Shown one piece after another: positions 39,791 through 41,727 of a DNA stretch of 41,727 nucleotides (position 1 is the first letter of the stretch; each line of letters begins with the position of its first letter). Source of the stretch: Bacteroidales bacterium (GTDB lineage: Bacteria > Bacteroidota > Bacteroidia > Bacteroidales > Muribaculaceae); contig DXXK01000066.1 in assembly GCA_019416425.1 (NCBI GenBank), forward strand, positions 1 to 41,727, in the 5' to 3' direction. Made by a program: the position numbers and the translations under genes. A model generated the notes under the pieces. That model worked only from the letters and a program-made list of their open reading frames with translations, searched no databases and had not been told where the DNA came from.

Positions 39791-40028
39791 TGGAAAGATA
39801 AAATACAGATCCATCTGCTTTCATCGCCTTGGCGTTGACTTTCAGTACCACCGCGCTGCCATGACGACGACCGACTGTTACGGCAGTTTCGATGTCGGGC
39901 GAAAGATGAACATGCAGTCTCGTGCATGGTTTTAGACCCTCTCTCAGAATTGCCGACACGACATCTTCCGATGTACCGTGATAAAGCATATCGGGAGGAA
40001 TTGTCTCGCTAAGCCCACCGCCAGTCAC
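39785..40028 (-). pseudogene. Fragment of an RNA 2'-phosphotransferase (KptA/Tpt1)
   Basis: The frame from GTG 40028 reads TIPPDMLYHGTSEDVVSAILREGLKPCTRLHVHLS, then DIETAVTVGRRHGSAVVLKV and DGSVFYLSNNG. This is the NAD-binding C-terminal lobe of KptA, which transfers an RNA 2'-phosphate onto NAD. The N-terminal winged-helix lobe is lost: an in-frame stop lies just upstream (40041-40043). After FYLSNNG the family pattern (normally GVWLTDHVP) breaks off and the sequence becomes the kinase remnant in a shifted frame. Confidence 0.7.
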
Positions 40029-40089
40029 CTCGCGGAACCGTCAGTACGCATTTTCCATGATGAATCGATTTGATGTTTTACTCCGGTAA

Positions 40090-41511
40090 TCACTCTCGGG
40101 CCATGAGTCCCAGTTGAGAATTCAGCTGGTCGCCAAACTGCTCGAAGCACCTTCTGGTCATTATTCGGTATCCATCCGCAATATTCTCGATATCGTTTAT
40201 GTCCTTTTCTGGAGCACCCTTGACACTGATGGTCCACGGTGTGGACTGTCCGGGGAACGTCAATCGTGAATTGAACATCACCTCGATTCCCATGATGTAG
40301 TCTTCCGACGACGATAACTTGAGTCCATACGGTCCTCGTTCCGAGCTGGAATATATCCAGATATGCGGAAACTCTGTGCCCTGAATGTCATCCACCTGTG
40401 ACTTGATGGAATATCCCAGGTCAATGACCGGCAATGCCTTAGACTGGGACTCGGCCCGGTCGTCATGGTTGACGATAACCGTGAAGAATCCCGGAGTGAA
40501 CAGTGAATTCAATGATTCCGTAAACTCCGATATCAATGACTCCTCCAGGCTTTTCTGGTCGGGAGTGCCGAAATGATCCTTTATCTTCAGAACCTGCTTT
40601 GTCTTGAGATCAGGGTTGAAGGCCTCCATCAACGCTCGCACGCCTTCGGGAAAATCCATGTATTCCTTCAGGTCTACATCGGGCTTCACATTCAGCTGTA
40701 TGTCGTATACCTTGTTACTCTTCATGTACTGAAGCATCTGGTACATTGCCGTCAGCGAGCTTGACGATTCGACATTGGGGTTCTTTGCGGTGAATCTGTC
40801 GATTTCAGCGTTCCAGATGGAATCCACGGTCACCTTGGCCTTAGCGCTGAGCTCATGGTTCTGAAACTTTGTCACAAGCGAGTCCAGACTCTCGATGCAC
40901 TGACGCTCTCTGGCCTTGTCAATGGCATACACATCCAGGCCGGTCAGGTAATGCCGGGCCTTACGGTACAGCACATCGGGCAGATGGTCTGTATGGTCGT
41001 ATCTGGCCACATACTCATCGAAGGCCTCTACCGACGGATTATCCAAAGTACGCGCATACGCGCGTTTCTCAGCGAAATAGGGCAGGTTGTATATTACCAC
41101 GCACACGAGCACTACACCTGCAAGCGCACCCACTATTTTGAGAAGCTTCATTCGTTTGGCTCTCTGTGCCTTGCGAATGTGTTCCTGCTCCTCCATGTAC
41201 AGGTGTGCATAGTCCATGTCCTCCACAAGTCGGGTCAGCACCTGATTGGGGAAATGCTGACTTACATACATATAGTCAATCCTGCCATTGGCCTCCTCGG
41301 CGTAATCGAAACCTTCCGATTCGTCCTTCAGGCCATTTGTCAGCAATGTCCTGAACGCCAGTTTCTCATCATCGGCAAAAGCCGGCGATACAGCCACCTG
41401 AATGAAGATGTCTTGATATGTGGTTCCTGTCTGGGGATTGACACCCCTTTGTATCAGATACGACATGGCTCCGTCGAGCCTCCCTTTCCACCTCTGCGCA
41501 CTTATTCCCAT
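40090..41511 (-). CDS. Single-pass membrane protein of unknown function
   Basis: The 473-residue product has a cytosolic-type N-terminal part (1-120) with SYLIQRGVNPQTGTTYQDIFIQVAVSPAFADDE and a basic end KAQRAKRMK, one membrane segment LLKIVGALAGVVLVCVVIYNLPYF (about 123-146), then a large outer part. The outer part starts with a helical region LPDVLYRKARHYLTGLDVYAIDKARERQ and contains YMKSNKVYDIQLNVKPDVDLKEYMDFPEGVRALMEAFNP and WIYSSSERGPYGLKL. I do not recognise a family. The layout suggests a signal- or stress-linked inner-membrane protein. A perfect promoter lies about 185 bp upstream. Confidence 0.65.
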   Translation of the reverse strand: MGISAQRWKGRLDGAMSYLIQRGVNPQTGTTYQDIFIQVAVSPAFADDEKLAFRTLLTNGLKDESEGFDYAEEANGRIDYMYVSQHFPNQVLTRLVEDMDYAHLYMEEQEHIRKAQRAKRMKLLKIVGALAGVVLVCVVIYNLPYFAEKRAYARTLDNPSVEAFDEYVARYDHTDHLPDVLYRKARHYLTGLDVYAIDKARERQCIESLDSLVTKFQNHELSAKAKVTVDSIWNAEIDRFTAKNPNVESSSSLTAMYQMLQYMKSNKVYDIQLNVKPDVDLKEYMDFPEGVRALMEAFNPDLKTKQVLKIKDHFGTPDQKSLEESLISEFTESLNSLFTPGFFTVIVNHDDRAESQSKALPVIDLGYSIKSQVDDIQGTEFPHIWIYSSSERGPYGLKLSSSEDYIMGIEVMFNSRLTFPGQSTPWTISVKGAPEKDINDIENIADGYRIMTRRCFEQFGDQLNSQLGLMARE

Positions 41512-41695
41512 GATTAAATTAATTTATATCTATAAACGTTCTAAACCAAAACAAACGGCGCGGATCCTCCGCCCATTCATTACATGAAGTCGAGTACCGA
41601 TTTCATTAGATAACAGCAATTGATGGAAAAGCCTACAACAATTGAAGTTAGTGGTCCTATCCCTTACCGGGAATTATTCATACCACAAAGTTACA
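41512..41695 (-). other. Leader region of the membrane protein gene
   Basis: AT-rich stretch between the promoter and the ATG, about 180 nt, without a clear hairpin or ORF. CCCTTACCGGGAAT around 41660-41675 has a short CC..GG inverted core only. Confidence 0.35.
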
Positions 41696-41727
41696 ACATT
41701 TTTTCGATTTTTAAATAGTTTAAACAA
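41696..41727 (-). promoter_or_regulatory. Promoter of the 473-residue membrane protein gene
   Basis: Minus-strand TAACTTTG (plus CAAAGTTA at 41696-41703) with TTG at the very window edge (plus CAA at 41725-41727), spacer 21 nt. Confidence 0.55.

Noticed and set aside
1..41727. tRNA or rRNA genes
   Set aside because: No cloverleaf-like or rRNA-like sequence was recognised, though this was checked by eye only.

Overview
The window looks like the chromosome of a gut Bacteroidales bacterium, most plausibly a Muribaculaceae or close relative. The evidence is repeated Bacteroidetes-type promoters (a TTTG -33 box about 20 nt before TAnnTTTG), a Mfa/Fim-type fimbrial locus (DUF3575, DUF5119 and fimbrillin-like proteins), surface glycoside hydrolases with lipoprotein or Sec signals, and the near absence of Shine-Dalgarno sequences. 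Names rest on reading translated sequence and remembered family motifs; no database search was run.

Region 1 (1-9 kb) is a low-GC accessory island. It opens with the right end of an IS21-like element that appears to have clipped the 5' end of an AlkD-type DNA glycosylase gene. A stretch of gene debris follows (an alcohol dehydrogenase tail and a possible zinc-finger fragment). Next is a minus-strand operon of two metallophosphoesterases and an MSGGHFD-family protein. It is preceded by a short leader transcript with its own promoter, a 52-codon ORF and an intrinsic terminator. On the plus strand lies a tripartite hipB-hipS-hipT module with two well-formed HipB-style operators, followed by a phage-type small protein and a DUF6155-like protein. 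Three 20-bp repeats with an exact 33-bp period mark another likely insertion-sequence relic. A DUF234-type ATPase and a GNAT acetyltransferase then diverge from a promoter region holding two identical 12-bp palindromes.

Region 2 (9-16.4 kb) has a second AAA ATPase behind a 32-bp imperfect inverted repeat, a secreted nitroreductase, a deletion scar joining the tails of a NUDIX gene and an aldo/keto reductase gene, a GH76 lipoprotein, an alpha/beta hydrolase, a second and structurally different hipBA module (unsplit 499-residue HipA), and a small membrane protein with an Asp/Phe tail.

Region 3 (16.4-23.7 kb) is a five-gene fimbrial operon behind a textbook Bacteroidetes promoter and a leader of about 180 nt: OmpA-like periplasmic protein, DUF3575, DUF5119 lipoprotein, fimbrillin-like subunit, then a hairpin and a 1013-residue fimbrillin/FISUMP-like probable tip protein.

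Region 4 (23.8-33 kb) is mostly metabolic: nicotinate phosphoribosyltransferase, two bacterial-PH-domain membrane proteins, an EamA transporter, an overlapping operon of a stand-alone NRPS-type adenylation domain, a GNAT acyltransferase and an esterase, a carboxymuconolactone decarboxylase-cupin fusion divergent from an AraC regulator, and a third metallophosphoesterase.

Region 5 (33-41.7 kb) holds a shortened HicB-like protein, an MqsR-like toxin with a Panacea/SocA antitoxin, a GH2 glycosidase preceded by an ADP-ribosylglycohydrolase and a Sel1-like exported protein in one minus-strand operon, a scar in which a KptA RNA 2'-phosphotransferase fragment is joined to a polynucleotide-kinase-like fragment, and a single-pass membrane protein of unknown function.

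The dominant themes are toxin-antitoxin modules (two Hip types, one MqsR/Panacea, one HicB remnant) with visible operators, and repeated small deletions that leave gene halves. The best candidates for under-described biology are the HipBST-like module with its neighbouring leader RNA, the adenylation-GNAT-esterase operon without a carrier protein, and the twin-palindrome ATPase/GNAT divergon. No tRNA, rRNA or CRISPR array was seen.
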